Shown here: piece after piece, positions 42,822 through 51,177 of the stretch | Layout: the number at the start of each line of letters is the position of its first letter | Numbering within the stretch: position 1 is the first letter of the stretch | NCBI GenBank assembly: GCA_022821805.1 | Contig: JAJECX010000001.1 | Coordinates: forward strand, 62,001-126,000 | Origin: Anaerolineae bacterium | GTDB lineage: Bacteria; Chloroflexota; Anaerolineae; Aggregatilineales; Phototrophicaceae | Length of the DNA stretch: 64,000 bases | Reading direction: 5' to 3' | The notes under the pieces: model-generated | Seen by the model: the letters and a program-made list of their open reading frames with translations, nothing else | The model's database searches: none | What the model was told of the DNA's origin: nothing | Position numbers and translations under genes: made by a program

Positions 42822-44288
42822 TTGCCGTCGCTGGTTAGAACGTTAATACTGCTGCTGCTTTTGTCTCTGCTTCCAAAGGTCGGCGCTCAGGATGACAGCG
42901 CCGCCTATAGTGCCGTGACATGCCCGTCTTCAATTCAGTTGAATGCAGGCGCGGACGAATTTAGAATCGCCTGCGCTAAGATCTCGCTGCCAGAGAATCG
43001 TATGGAGCGCGAAAACGGGCGCCGCGTGGAGCTCTTTGTCCTGCGCATTAGTCCCGCGGAGGACATTGGAAACGCGCCTATCATGCATCTGGCGGGGGGA
43101 CCAGGCGATGCCTCCTCGGCTGATCTGACGTTTTGGCTGGGATCGACCTTATCTAACAATTACGAAATCATCCTGGTTGACCAGCGGGGAACGGGACTGT
43201 CGCAGCCGTCGCTGGATTGCCCAGAGTATAACGATGCCGAAGATGAACGTTGGATTGGAGACTGCCGCGGGCGTCTTAATGAGCAGGGCATTGATTTGTC
43301 GCAGTATCAGGGCATGTCCATTGTTTGGGATTTTCACGATCTGCTGGTCGCTCTCGGACTTGATCAAATTAACCTCTACGGCAATTCCTACGGCAGCCGA
43401 TTGGCTATGCTGCTTACGACCATTGCGCCAGAGCGCATTCGGTCGATGACGCTCGACGGTGTCTATCCGCCGCCGCGATATGACCTGGCTGAACTGGCGT
43501 ACAACGCCGATCAATCGCTTGAGCGCCTCTTTAAGGATTGCCGGGCGGATGCAGCTTGCCATTCTTTGTATCCGGATCTTCGAGAAATGTTCTACCGTGT
43601 CGTTGCCGAAATGAATGCAGAACCGCCCGAGCTATACCATCTGGGGGAAAGCACCGGCTGGACATTAAACGGCGATCAATTCCTGGCTTGGACCATCGGT
43701 GTGCTGCGACATAAGGAAGCGCTTCCCATTCTGCCTGCGCTCATCGCAATGTTTGATGCTGGCGTCTACGACTTGTTTGTCTTGATAGACGGCTTTGCAA
43801 AAGGTCCACAGTGGCATGACCTGGATTTCCGCAGCGAGGGCGTCGAACTTAGCGTTCGCTGTTCAGAGAGCCAGACACTCGCTGGCAGAGAGCGCGCTAA
43901 GGATAACAAATGGGAGATCGCGGATGAGATTAGCAGCTTGCTGGATCCGTTAGTCCAGCATCTTCTGAATCAATGCGAGATTTGGGACGTGTCGTCTGCG
44001 CCTATTGTATTTGCGCGGCCGGTGGCGAGCGACGTGCCGGCGCTGTTGCTGTCTGGCGCATACGATCCGGCAACGCCTCCGCATTGGGCTGACTTCGCTT
44101 CAGCGCAGCTGAGCAAGGGCTGGAGTTTCGTATTCCCAAACCTTGGTCACGGCGTGTTGGAAGCCGAAGAATGCGCCGCGCGGCTGATGCGGGCTTTCCT
44201 GGAATCACCTGCGGAGAAACCAGCCGCTGGATGCTTTCTCGAGCTTGGTCCGCCCCAGTTTGTGGAGCAAGAGACGGATGAATCCTGA
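42822..44288 (+). CDS. Secreted S33-family alpha/beta hydrolase (tripeptidyl aminopeptidase-like)
   Basis: Exported protein of 488 residues: signal peptide (RTLILLLLLSLLPKVGAQ, cleavage after AQ likely), then an alpha/beta hydrolase. HLAGGPGDASS forms the oxyanion region, LVDQRGTGLSQP matches the prolyl-aminopeptidase motif, GNSYGSRLA is the nucleophile elbow (Ser), and the late LLSGAYDPATPPHWA and NLGHGVL supply Asp and His. The C-terminal TAP-like domain suggests a peptidase. TTG start with AAAGGAG upstream. It lies between map and rpmJ where infA is expected, within 17 bases of map, and seems inserted into the ribosomal block. Confidence 0.83.
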   Translation: MPSLVRTLILLLLLSLLPKVGAQDDSAAYSAVTCPSSIQLNAGADEFRIACAKISLPENRMERENGRRVELFVLRISPAEDIGNAPIMHLAGGPGDASSADLTFWLGSTLSNNYEIILVDQRGTGLSQPSLDCPEYNDAEDERWIGDCRGRLNEQGIDLSQYQGMSIVWDFHDLLVALGLDQINLYGNSYGSRLAMLLTTIAPERIRSMTLDGVYPPPRYDLAELAYNADQSLERLFKDCRADAACHSLYPDLREMFYRVVAEMNAEPPELYHLGESTGWTLNGDQFLAWTIGVLRHKEALPILPALIAMFDAGVYDLFVLIDGFAKGPQWHDLDFRSEGVELSVRCSESQTLAGRERAKDNKWEIADEISSLLDPLVQHLLNQCEIWDVSSAPIVFARPVASDVPALLLSGAYDPATPPHWADFASAQLSKGWSFVFPNLGHGVLEAEECAARLMRAFLESPAEKPAAGCFLELGPPQFVEQETDES

Positions 44289-44304
44289 AAAGCCGAACTG
44301 TCCA

Positions 44305-44332
44305 TTTACAAATTCATTGCCTATGATACAAT
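44305..44332 (+). promoter_or_regulatory. sigma70-type promoter of the alpha operon
   Basis: TTTACA (44305-44310), 16-base spacer, TACAAT (44327-44332), one mismatch from consensus in each hexamer. It lies 17 bases after the S33 peptidase stop and points to rpmJ. The leader of about 160 bases that follows contains a GC-rich hairpin (GGCGC-GCT-GCGCC near 44350) and no gene. Confidence 0.55.
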
Positions 44333-44498
44333 TCTTCGTTGCTGCTAGGCGCGCTGCGCCAGGCGGCGGCAGGTGAAGAAGAAAATCAATATACAGATTG
44401 GGGTTAGTCGCGCATCTTTCGATAGATGTCTTGGCAGTCTGTACGCGTATCATGGAAACGAACAGAAGATGTTCTAGAGCAATCATAAGGAAGTACAA

Positions 44499-44612
44499 AT
44501 GAAAGTAGGAGCAAGTGTAAAGCGCCGCTGCCCCAAATGTCGGGTCATCAAGCGCAAACGTCGGGTTATGATAATTTGTGAAAATCCCAAACACAAGCAG
44601 CGACAAGGCTAG
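44499..44612 (+). CDS. rpmJ: 50S ribosomal protein L36
   Basis: Very short zinc-ribbon protein of 37 residues. Starts [20 protein letters not shown] and ends NPKHKQRQG. Zinc ligands are Cys11, Cys14, Cys27 and His32, the zinc-binding form. AAGGAAG lies upstream of the ATG. It is the first gene after the alpha-operon promoter, 30 bases before rpsM. Confidence 0.97.
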   Translation: MKVGASVKRRCPKCRVIKRKRRVMIICENPKHKQRQG

Positions 44613-44642
44613 CTTGTTCGGCATTCACTAAGGAGTGAGATT

Positions 44643-45029
44643 ATGGCTCGTATCGAAGGTGTAGATCTGCCGCGGGACAAGCGCGTCGTCATTGGCTTGA
44701 CTTATATTTACGGTATTGGCAAATCTACCAGTCAAAAGCTGCTGGACAGTGCTGGCATCGACCAAAGCACACGCGTTCGCGACCTGAGCGAGAGCGAATT
44801 GCAGCGCATTCGCGAGTTGATCAGCGGTTTGACTATTGAAGGCGACTTGCGCCGGCAAACCCAACTGAATATTAAGCGCTTGATGGAAATCAATTCTTAT
44901 CGCGGCTTGCGGCATCGGCGGCGTTTGCCCGTGCGCGGGCAGCGGACCCGCACCAATGGGCGCACGCGGCGTGGCAAGAAGCAGACGGTTGCCGGGCGCG
45001 GCCGCCGCCGTGGCGCCACGAAGAAGTAG
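44643..45029 (+). CDS. rpsM: 30S ribosomal protein S13
   Basis: Head protein at the subunit bridge. [26 protein letters not shown] at the start in parts, [26 protein letters not shown], and the basic tail are diagnostic. Length is 128 residues. AAGGAGTGAG precedes the ATG. The gap to rpsK, 125 bases, is large for this operon. Confidence 0.98.
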   Translation: MARIEGVDLPRDKRVVIGLTYIYGIGKSTSQKLLDSAGIDQSTRVRDLSESELQRIRELISGLTIEGDLRRQTQLNIKRLMEINSYRGLRHRRRLPVRGQRTRTNGRTRRGKKQTVAGRGRRRGATKK

Positions 45030-45053
45030 TGACGATCGGGATAATGCCGAAAC

Positions 45054-45118
45054 GCATGTTGACATTGACATGCATTTAGCGCGAGCCGCCGAAAGCAATG
45101 CAAGTTGCGCTGGCTCGC
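45054..45118 (+). promoter_or_regulatory. Structured spacer between rpsM and rpsK
   Basis: Two inverted repeats lie in the 125-base gap: GCATGT (45054-45059) with ACATGC (45068-45073), and GCGAGCC (45081-45087) with GGCTCGC (45112-45118), the latter enclosing GCAA/TTGC. TTGACA words occur but no matching -10. A regulatory RNA structure is possible. Nothing like rpsD is encoded here. Confidence 0.35.
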
Positions 45119-45154
45119 ATCAGTGGGAAATACTAGTCCATCCGGAGTGAATGA

Positions 45155-45553
45155 ATGGCAAGAACAGCGAGAGGCGGTCGCGGCGCCGCCAGACGAGTCT
45201 TCAAGAATATACCTTATGGTCAGGCGCATATTCATGCCACCTTCAATAACACCATCGTTTCGATGACCGACCAGTCCGGGAATGTGATCACCTGGGCGAG
45301 CGCCGGCAGCTCTGGTTTCACCGGCAGCCGCAAAAATACCCCATACGCGGCGCGAATGGCGGCGGAGACGGCGGCAGCCAATTCGCAGCAGCACGGCATG
45401 AAAGAGGTTGATATCTTCGTGAAGGGTCCCGGACCCGGTCGGGAAGCCGCGATTCGTTCCATACAGCAAAGTGGCTTGAAGGTGCGTTCAATTTCGGACG
45501 TGACACCGGTGCCGCATAATGGCGTTCGTCCGCCAAAGCGCCGGCGCGTTTAG
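45155..45553 (+). CDS. rpsK: 30S ribosomal protein S11
   Basis: Platform protein contacting the mRNA at the E site. [44 protein letters not shown] in parts, [13 protein letters not shown], and [18 protein letters not shown] are diagnostic. Length is 132 residues. In most relatives rpsD follows; here rpoA begins after 21 bases. Confidence 0.98.
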   Translation: MARTARGGRGAARRVFKNIPYGQAHIHATFNNTIVSMTDQSGNVITWASAGSSGFTGSRKNTPYAARMAAETAAANSQQHGMKEVDIFVKGPGPGREAAIRSIQQSGLKVRSISDVTPVPHNGVRPPKRRRV

Positions 45554-45574
45554 TCGTAAAGGAAGCCTGGCAAT

Positions 45575-46594
45575 ATGGTATACCCAACAGAGTCCACATC
45601 GGCCGAGTCCGGCGTGATTGACGCCAATTTGGTGACAGCCAATATGGTTCTGCCACATAAGGTGGAGAGCCAGAACATCACCAAGGATTACGGTCGGTTT
45701 GTCATCAGTCCGCTGGAAAGCGGCTACGGCTTGACCTTGGGCAACGCCTTGCGCCGTGTATTGCTGTCATCGCTGCCGGGCGCGGCAGTGACGAGCATTC
45801 GCGTCTCTGATGTTCATCACGAATTCTCCGAGATTCCCCACGTTCGCGAAGATATGACGCAATTGATCTTGCAGATCAAGCAGTTGCGCTTGGTGCTGCA
45901 TGGTGTGGAAAGCTCGCGTTTGCGCTTGGAGCACCGTGGCGCCGAAGGCACCGTGACCGCGGCCGATATCTGGGCGCCAGCGGAGGTGCAAATCGAAAAC
46001 CCGAGCCTCTACCTGTTTACGGTAGATGATCGCAACGTCAATATCGAGCTGGAGTTTGAAGTGCAGACTGGGCGCGGCTTCAGCCCGGCGGAAGAGCGCG
46101 GACGGCTGCCAATCGGCGAATTGCCGGTGGATGCAATTTTCAGCCCGATCAGGCGCGTGAACTTTGAAGTGGAACGCGCTCGCGTGGGCCAACGGACGAA
46201 CTATGATCGGCTGGTGCTTGAGCTTTGGACGGACGGCACGATCCGGCCGGAGGAAGCTTTGGCGCAGTCGGCGCAGATACTGATGCATCATCTGAAGGTA
46301 GTCGCGGGCGTCGATGATGATTGGTACAACGCGATAGAACTTCCGCCACAAATTGAGGATGAGCCAACTTATCCACCGCTCTACGACAAGCCAATTGAAG
46401 AATTGGATCTTAGCGTCCGGGTTTTCAACTCGCTCAAGCGGACAGGCATCACCTCGGTGGGCGATGTGCTGGATATGCTGAATCGGGGACCCGATGCCAT
46501 GCTGGCGATTCGCAACTTCGGCGAGAAGTCGCTGGATGAGTTGGAACAGAAGCTGCAGGAAAAGAATTACTGGCCCCATGAAAAGGCTGAGTAG
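45575..46594 (+). CDS. rpoA: DNA-directed RNA polymerase subunit alpha
   Basis: Dimerises to start polymerase assembly; the C-terminal domain binds DNA and activators. N-terminal domain: FVISPLESGYGLTLGNALRRVLLSSLPGAAVTSIRV in parts and VGQRTNYDRLVLELWTDG. C-terminal domain from about residue 270: LDLSVRVFNSLKRTGITSVGDVL and NFGEKSLDELEQKL. Length is 339 residues, with a 25-residue N-terminal extension. AAAGGAAG precedes the ATG. Confidence 0.98.
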   Translation: MVYPTESTSAESGVIDANLVTANMVLPHKVESQNITKDYGRFVISPLESGYGLTLGNALRRVLLSSLPGAAVTSIRVSDVHHEFSEIPHVREDMTQLILQIKQLRLVLHGVESSRLRLEHRGAEGTVTAADIWAPAEVQIENPSLYLFTVDDRNVNIELEFEVQTGRGFSPAEERGRLPIGELPVDAIFSPIRRVNFEVERARVGQRTNYDRLVLELWTDGTIRPEEALAQSAQILMHHLKVVAGVDDDWYNAIELPPQIEDEPTYPPLYDKPIEELDLSVRVFNSLKRTGITSVGDVLDMLNRGPDAMLAIRNFGEKSLDELEQKLQEKNYWPHEKAE

Positions 46595-46614
46595 CAGGTA
46601 AGCGAGGCGCAAGT

Positions 46615-47022
46615 ATGCGACATCGGCATCACGGAAAGAAACTGAATCGCAGCGGCAGTCATCGCAAAGCGCTGCGCATGAATTTGGCCAGTCAATTGTT
46701 CGTCCATGGACGCATCAGAACGACCTTTCACAAAGCCAAGTTCGTACAAGGGCATGCCGAACGACTGATCACAATTGCCAAACGCGGTTTGGCGAAGGCG
46801 GAAGAAAAGGGCGATGATCTGATCGCGGTGCACGCGCGCCGTCAGGTCGCCCGCCGCTTGAACAATGATCGCGATTTGGTGGGCGTGGTGTTTGATGAAT
46901 TGGCGCCGCTATACGAAGATCGGCCCGGCGGCTATACGCGGATCCTCAAACTGGGACCGCGCAAGGGCGACAACGCCGAGATGGCGCTGATTGAGTTAGT
47001 GGATTACGAGATAGAGGATTGA
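46615..47022 (+). CDS. rplQ: 50S ribosomal protein L17
   Basis: Tunnel-exit rim protein. MRHRHHGKKLNRSGSHRKALRMNLASQLF in parts, the helix around HAERLITIAKRG, and GGYTRILKLGPRKGDNAEMALIELVD in parts are family marks. Length is 135 residues. Twenty bases follow rpoA; truA comes next after 13 bases. Confidence 0.97.
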   Translation: MRHRHHGKKLNRSGSHRKALRMNLASQLFVHGRIRTTFHKAKFVQGHAERLITIAKRGLAKAEEKGDDLIAVHARRQVARRLNNDRDLVGVVFDELAPLYEDRPGGYTRILKLGPRKGDNAEMALIELVDYEIED

Positions 47023-47035
47023 CCCGCCCGGCGCG

Positions 47036-47863
47036 ATGACTCGATATGGCCTGATCCTGGCTTACGATGGAACTGCCTATCAAGGCTTTCAGCGACAGCC
47101 GCCGCCGACGGCGACGATCCAGTCCGCGGTGGAAAAGGCGATTCGCCAGGTGACGGCGCAGTCTACGTCTGTGGTAGCGGCTGGGCGAACCGACGCCGGT
47201 GTGCATGCGTCGGGTCAGGTAATCGCCTTTGACGTTGAATGGAAGCACGGGGACGATGAACTGTTGAGGGCGATCAATTCGCAGCTTCCGCTGGATATCG
47301 CAGTGCGGGAGATCTGGCGGCAAGAAGGTTTTCATCCGCGATTCGATGCGCTCTGGCGGCAGTACGTTTATCGCATCGCGACGCCGGTCGCGCGTCATCC
47401 GCTGATGAATCGATACGTATGGCAGCTCAGCGGAGCACTGCTGGATCTGAAGCAAATGAATGAGGCAGCGGCGCTTTGCCTGGGCGAGCGCGACTTCGCC
47501 GCCTTTGGCACACCGCCGCAAGCGGGTAGCTCGAATACAATAAGGCAGGTCTATCGGTCCAGTTGGGAAGTGGAATCAGGAGCATTTGGCGAGATATTTT
47601 GTTATCGAATTCGCGGCGCCGCATTCCTTTACCACATGGTGCGCCGGCTGGTCGGCATGATGGCGCAGGTCGGCAGAGGTGTGATCAACCCTGCCGAGTT
47701 TGAAGCGATATTACAAAGCCGTGACATAAACAGGGCGAAAGCGCTGGCGCCGGCGAATGGGCTGATTCTGGAAGCGGTCGGCTATCGGCGCCGCCAAGAG
47801 ATGGAAACAAAGACTCGCGCAGTTGAATCGCTGGCGATGGCTGCGCCGGAGGGAAATACATGA
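47036..47863 (+). CDS. truA: tRNA pseudouridine(38-40) synthase
   Basis: Forms pseudouridine at positions 38-40 of the tRNA anticodon arm. The catalytic Asp lies in AAGRTDAGVHASGQV. GFHPRFDALWRQYVYRI and FLYHMVRRLVGMMAQVGRG complete the family pattern. Length is 275 residues. The stop overlaps the rplM start by four bases (ATGA), so it is coupled to ribosomal protein synthesis, as commonly found. Confidence 0.96.
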   Translation: MTRYGLILAYDGTAYQGFQRQPPPTATIQSAVEKAIRQVTAQSTSVVAAGRTDAGVHASGQVIAFDVEWKHGDDELLRAINSQLPLDIAVREIWRQEGFHPRFDALWRQYVYRIATPVARHPLMNRYVWQLSGALLDLKQMNEAAALCLGERDFAAFGTPPQAGSSNTIRQVYRSSWEVESGAFGEIFCYRIRGAAFLYHMVRRLVGMMAQVGRGVINPAEFEAILQSRDINRAKALAPANGLILEAVGYRRRQEMETKTRAVESLAMAAPEGNT

Positions 47864-48303
47864 GACAGATCGTGCAGAAGACCTACGCGACAACGCCAGA
47901 CGTCATTCAGCGGCGTTGGTGGGTGCTGGATGCCAAAGGCATGACCCTAGGGCGCGTGGCTTCCAAGGTGGCGCCGCTCTTGCGCGGCACGCACAAACCC
48001 TACTTCACGCCGCATCTCGACACCGGCGATTATGTCATTATCGTCAATGCGGATAAGATTCATGTCACTGGCAAGCGGATGGATCAGAAAACCTACTATC
48101 GCCACAGTGGCTATCCTGGCGGCTTAAAGTCGCTGACCCTGCGCGAGTTGATGGATAAGTTCCCAACGCGCGCTCTCAGATACGCCATCAAAGGCATGCT
48201 GCCCAAGGGTCCGCTGGGCCGCCGCATGTTCAAGAAGCTCAAGATCTACACTGGCGCTGATCATCCGCATCAGGCGCAGCAGCCGCAAATGCTGGAACTA
48301 TGA
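47860..48303 (+). CDS. rplM: 50S ribosomal protein L13
   Basis: Early-assembly large-subunit protein. RRWWVLDAKGMTLGRVASKVAPLLRG in parts, DYVIIVNADKIHVTGKRMDQKTYYRHSGYPGG in parts, and AIKGMLPKGPLGRRMFKKLKIY. Length is 147 residues. Overlaps truA by four bases and is followed by rpsI after 82 bases. Confidence 0.98.
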   Translation: MRQIVQKTYATTPDVIQRRWWVLDAKGMTLGRVASKVAPLLRGTHKPYFTPHLDTGDYVIIVNADKIHVTGKRMDQKTYYRHSGYPGGLKSLTLRELMDKFPTRALRYAIKGMLPKGPLGRRMFKKLKIYTGADHPHQAQQPQMLEL

Positions 48304-48385
48304 ACCGGCAGGAAAACTGAGTACTGGTCCGCGCCAATGGCATCTGTCAGTCTCTGGCGAATCGGACAAGTTGAGGAGAAAATGA

Positions 48386-48781
48386 ATGTCAGCACAGTAT
48401 TATGAAGGAATCGGTCGCCGCAAATCCGCCTCCGCCCGTGTGCGTTTGTTCCCCGGCGGCACCGGCAGGTTCATCATCAATGGCAAAGAGGGCATGGAAT
48501 TCTTGCCGCGTCTGGGCGATATGGAGATTTGTATGGCGCCGCTGACCCATATCGGGCAGGAACGCCATTATGACGTCTCGGTTCACGTCAATGGCGGCGG
48601 CATAACGGGCCAGCGCGACGCGATCCTTTTGGGCATCGCGCGCGCGCTCGAGAAAATCGATCCCGACTTGCGCGGGACACTCAAGCGAGAGGGTTTCCTT
48701 TCGCGCGATGCGCGTGTGAAAGAGCGCAAGAAACCCGGGCTGAAGCGCGCCCGCAAAGCGCCAACATACACCAAGCGTTAA
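48386..48781 (+). CDS. rpsI: 30S ribosomal protein S9
   Basis: C-terminal tail reaches the P-site tRNA. YYEGIGRRKSASARVRLFPG, GGGITGQRDAILLGIARAL and the basic KKPGLKRARKAPTYTKR tail are diagnostic. Length is 131 residues. TTGAGGAGAAA precedes the ATG. Last gene of the translation block; a strong terminator begins 25 bases later. Confidence 0.98.
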   Translation: MSAQYYEGIGRRKSASARVRLFPGGTGRFIINGKEGMEFLPRLGDMEICMAPLTHIGQERHYDVSVHVNGGGITGQRDAILLGIARALEKIDPDLRGTLKREGFLSRDARVKERKKPGLKRARKAPTYTKR

Positions 48782-48805
48782 CGACCAAATCGGACAGCGC
48801 CACTC

Positions 48806-48844
48806 TCAGCCAGCACTCTATAAGGGTAGCTGGCTGATTTTGTT
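48806..48844 (+). terminator. Strong intrinsic terminator after rpsI
   Basis: TCAGCCAGC (48806-48814) pairs perfectly with GCTGGCTGA (48829-48837); the stem extends inward through ACTCT/AGGGT with a three-base loop, and TTTTGTT follows at 48838-48844. It closes the ribosomal block and separates it from mazG. Confidence 0.88.
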
Positions 48845-48884
48845 ACGGGCGCATGATTTCTCGAAACAACGACAAAGCAATGCG

Positions 48885-50345
48885 ATGCCGATGATCACCA
48901 TTGTGGGTTTGGGACCGGGTTCCGTCAGCGACCTGTCTCTGCGCGCCTGGGACAAACTGCGGGATACCGAAACGCTTTATTTGCGCACATCTCAGCATCC
49001 CTGTGTAGGCGCCCTTCCAGCGAGCTGCCAATGCGAAAGCTTCGATGGCGTCTACCAACAGTATGATCGATTTGAAGACGTCTACGTCGAGATCGCGGCG
49101 CGAATATTAAGAATTGCGCGGGAAGAGGGCGAAGTGGTCTACGCCGTGCCGGGCGATCCACTTGTTGGTGAGGCCACCGTAACGCGCATCAGGGAGTTGG
49201 CGCGCGCGGAGTCCATCGAGGTAGAGATCATCAATGGCATCAGCTTTGTCGAGCCATGCCTTGCGGTCTTGGGCTTTGACGCGCTGGATGGCTTGCAAGT
49301 GCTCGATGCCTTGACCATTGCCGATGCTTACCATCCGCCCATCAATCCGGCGCTTCCGGCGCTTTTGGCGCAAGTCTACAGTCAGTCAGTCGCCTCGAAC
49401 CTCAAACTGACCCTGATGAACCAGTACGACGATGAGTTTCCCGTTAAGCTGATCCACGCCGCTGGCGCCGACTTCGCCTTTGTCGAAGATCTGAAGCTCT
49501 TCGAAATCGACCGCAGCCCGAAAATCGATGTCATGACCTCGCTTTATCTTCCAGCCATGGAGGATACAAGCAGCTTCGAAGCCTTGCAGAATATCATCGC
49601 GCATTTGCGATCGCCCAAAGGATGCCCTTGGGACCGTGAACAGACGCACAAGTCGCTGCGTCCCTTCCTCATTGAAGAAGCGCATGAAGTGTTGGAAGCG
49701 CTGGATGCGGACGATCCGCAGGCGCTTTACGAAGAATTGGGCGACCTGCTCTTGCAGATTCTGCTGCATACGCAGATCGCCGTTGATGATGGCGAGTTCA
49801 AGATGGCTGATTTGCTGCGCAACCTCAACGCGAAGATGATCCGCCGGCATCCGCACGTCTTTGGCGATGTGGAAGCAACTGGCGATCTCGCGCAGCTCTC
49901 GCGCATCTGGAATGAGGTCAAGCAGGCTGAGAAGGCGAACGACGGTGAGCGGCGGGAATCATTATTGGATGGGATTCCCAAGGGCGCGCCTGCGCTCTTC
50001 GTGGCGCAGCGCTATTCGCAGCGCGCGGCCAAAGCCGGCTTCGATTGGCACGATGTTTCCGGCGTTGAAGAGAAGTTCAAGGAAGAGCTGGCGGAAGTTC
50101 TCTCGGCCAACTCCGACGCTGAGCGCGTGAAAGAGATTGGCGATCTGATTTTCGTCCTGGTGAATTGGCTGCGCTGGCTTGGCGTCGATGATCCGGAAAG
50201 CCTCCTGCGCGAAACCAATGCCAAATTCTATCGCCGCTTCCGTTTTATCGAGCAGCGGGTGGCCGAAGCTGGCAAGCCTCTCTCCGAATTCAGCCTGGAT
50301 GAACTCGAGACCTGGTGGCAGGAAGCCAAGCGGCAGCCTGATTGA
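48885..50345 (+). CDS. mazG: MazG nucleoside triphosphate pyrophosphohydrolase with N-terminal methylase-like domain
   Basis: Residues 1-215 form a tetrapyrrole-methylase-like domain (ITIVGLGPGSVSDLSLRAW, YAVPGDPLVGEATV); the rest is MazG, with two NTP-PPase repeats. The first has CPWDREQTHKSLRPFLIEEAHEVLEA and EELGDLLLQ, the second EELAEVL and EIGDLIFVLVNWLRWLG. This YabN-like two-part layout is known in Firmicutes and others. MazG hydrolyses aberrant NTPs. I chose ATG 48885, since an upstream TTG at 48840 lies within the terminator. Length is 486 residues. Confidence 0.93.
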   Translation: MPMITIVGLGPGSVSDLSLRAWDKLRDTETLYLRTSQHPCVGALPASCQCESFDGVYQQYDRFEDVYVEIAARILRIAREEGEVVYAVPGDPLVGEATVTRIRELARAESIEVEIINGISFVEPCLAVLGFDALDGLQVLDALTIADAYHPPINPALPALLAQVYSQSVASNLKLTLMNQYDDEFPVKLIHAAGADFAFVEDLKLFEIDRSPKIDVMTSLYLPAMEDTSSFEALQNIIAHLRSPKGCPWDREQTHKSLRPFLIEEAHEVLEALDADDPQALYEELGDLLLQILLHTQIAVDDGEFKMADLLRNLNAKMIRRHPHVFGDVEATGDLAQLSRIWNEVKQAEKANDGERRESLLDGIPKGAPALFVAQRYSQRAAKAGFDWHDVSGVEEKFKEELAEVLSANSDAERVKEIGDLIFVLVNWLRWLGVDDPESLLRETNAKFYRRFRFIEQRVAEAGKPLSEFSLDELETWWQEAKRQPD

Positions 50346-51088
50346 TGCCGGCGCTGTTAGAAGGAATCCTCTCGATTCAAGCGGCGCTATCATCGGGCTT
50401 TCGTGACGTTTACCAAGTCCTGATCGATGAGAATAAACGTTTCGATCGACGGCTGAATGAACTTCGTCGATCCGCTGAAAGCGCCGAAGTCGAGGTCGGC
50501 TTTGTGCCACGCAGTGCAATAGACGATCGCGCAGCGGGCGAATCGCACGGCGGCGTCATCGCCGAGGTAGGCGACCGGCGCTTTTGCCAATTGGCTGATC
50601 TCTTGCCAGCAAAGGATGCCGCCTTCATCGTCATGCTTGATGGTATCGAAGATCCCTACAATTTTGCCGGGGCGATTCGGGCGCTATACGCCGCTGGCGC
50701 GCATGGGGCGGTTGTCCGCCCGCGCAACTGGACGCAGGCAACGGCTTTAGTGGGGCGAGCCAGCGCCGGAACGATTGAGCGGCTGCCGCTGGCAGTTGCG
50801 GAGAGCGCCGCTGGAGCGGCCGATTTCTATCGCGGCCGGGGTCTAGCCATTGTCTGCGCGGCAAGCGATGACCGGTCCAGGTCGCTTTACCGGACGGACT
50901 TGACCCTGCCGCTGTTTCTGCTGATTGGCGGCGAGAGGCGCGGCGTCACCCGTTCGTTCCAGCGCGCAGCCGATCTGCAACTGCGGATTCCCTACGGTCG
51001 TGAATTTGCCGGCGCGCTCGGCGCCGTAAGCGCGGCTTCCGTCATCGGTTTTGAGGTGATGCGCCAGCGCCGCTGTAAGAGTACCTAA
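50345..51088 (+). CDS. TrmH/SpoU-family RNA methyltransferase
   Basis: SAM-dependent ribose 2'-O-methyltransferase with a deep trefoil knot. Motif 1 is LDGIEDPYNFAGAIRALYAAG, motif 2 LFLLIGGERRGVTRSF, motif 3 IPYGREFAGALGAVSAASVIG. In motif 3 the usual SLNVSVA reads ALGAVSAA, so the Asn is missing, which might change activity. Length is 247 residues. ATG 50345 overlaps the mazG stop by one base. The substrate (rRNA or tRNA) cannot be told. Confidence 0.83.
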   Translation: MPALLEGILSIQAALSSGFRDVYQVLIDENKRFDRRLNELRRSAESAEVEVGFVPRSAIDDRAAGESHGGVIAEVGDRRFCQLADLLPAKDAAFIVMLDGIEDPYNFAGAIRALYAAGAHGAVVRPRNWTQATALVGRASAGTIERLPLAVAESAAGAADFYRGRGLAIVCAASDDRSRSLYRTDLTLPLFLLIGGERRGVTRSFQRAADLQLRIPYGREFAGALGAVSAASVIGFEVMRQRRCKST

Positions 51089-51177
51089 CACATGGTCGAT
51101 TCTGTATCGTGAAATGTCAACTTCTGCTAGTATGCCATACAGATCTCAATGACCGCAGACATGGAAGAGGAGATGGA

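Noticed and set aside
44289..44498. Possible infA
   Set aside because: No frame gives the conserved IF-1 sequence and the region has stops in all frames; it holds a promoter and leader.
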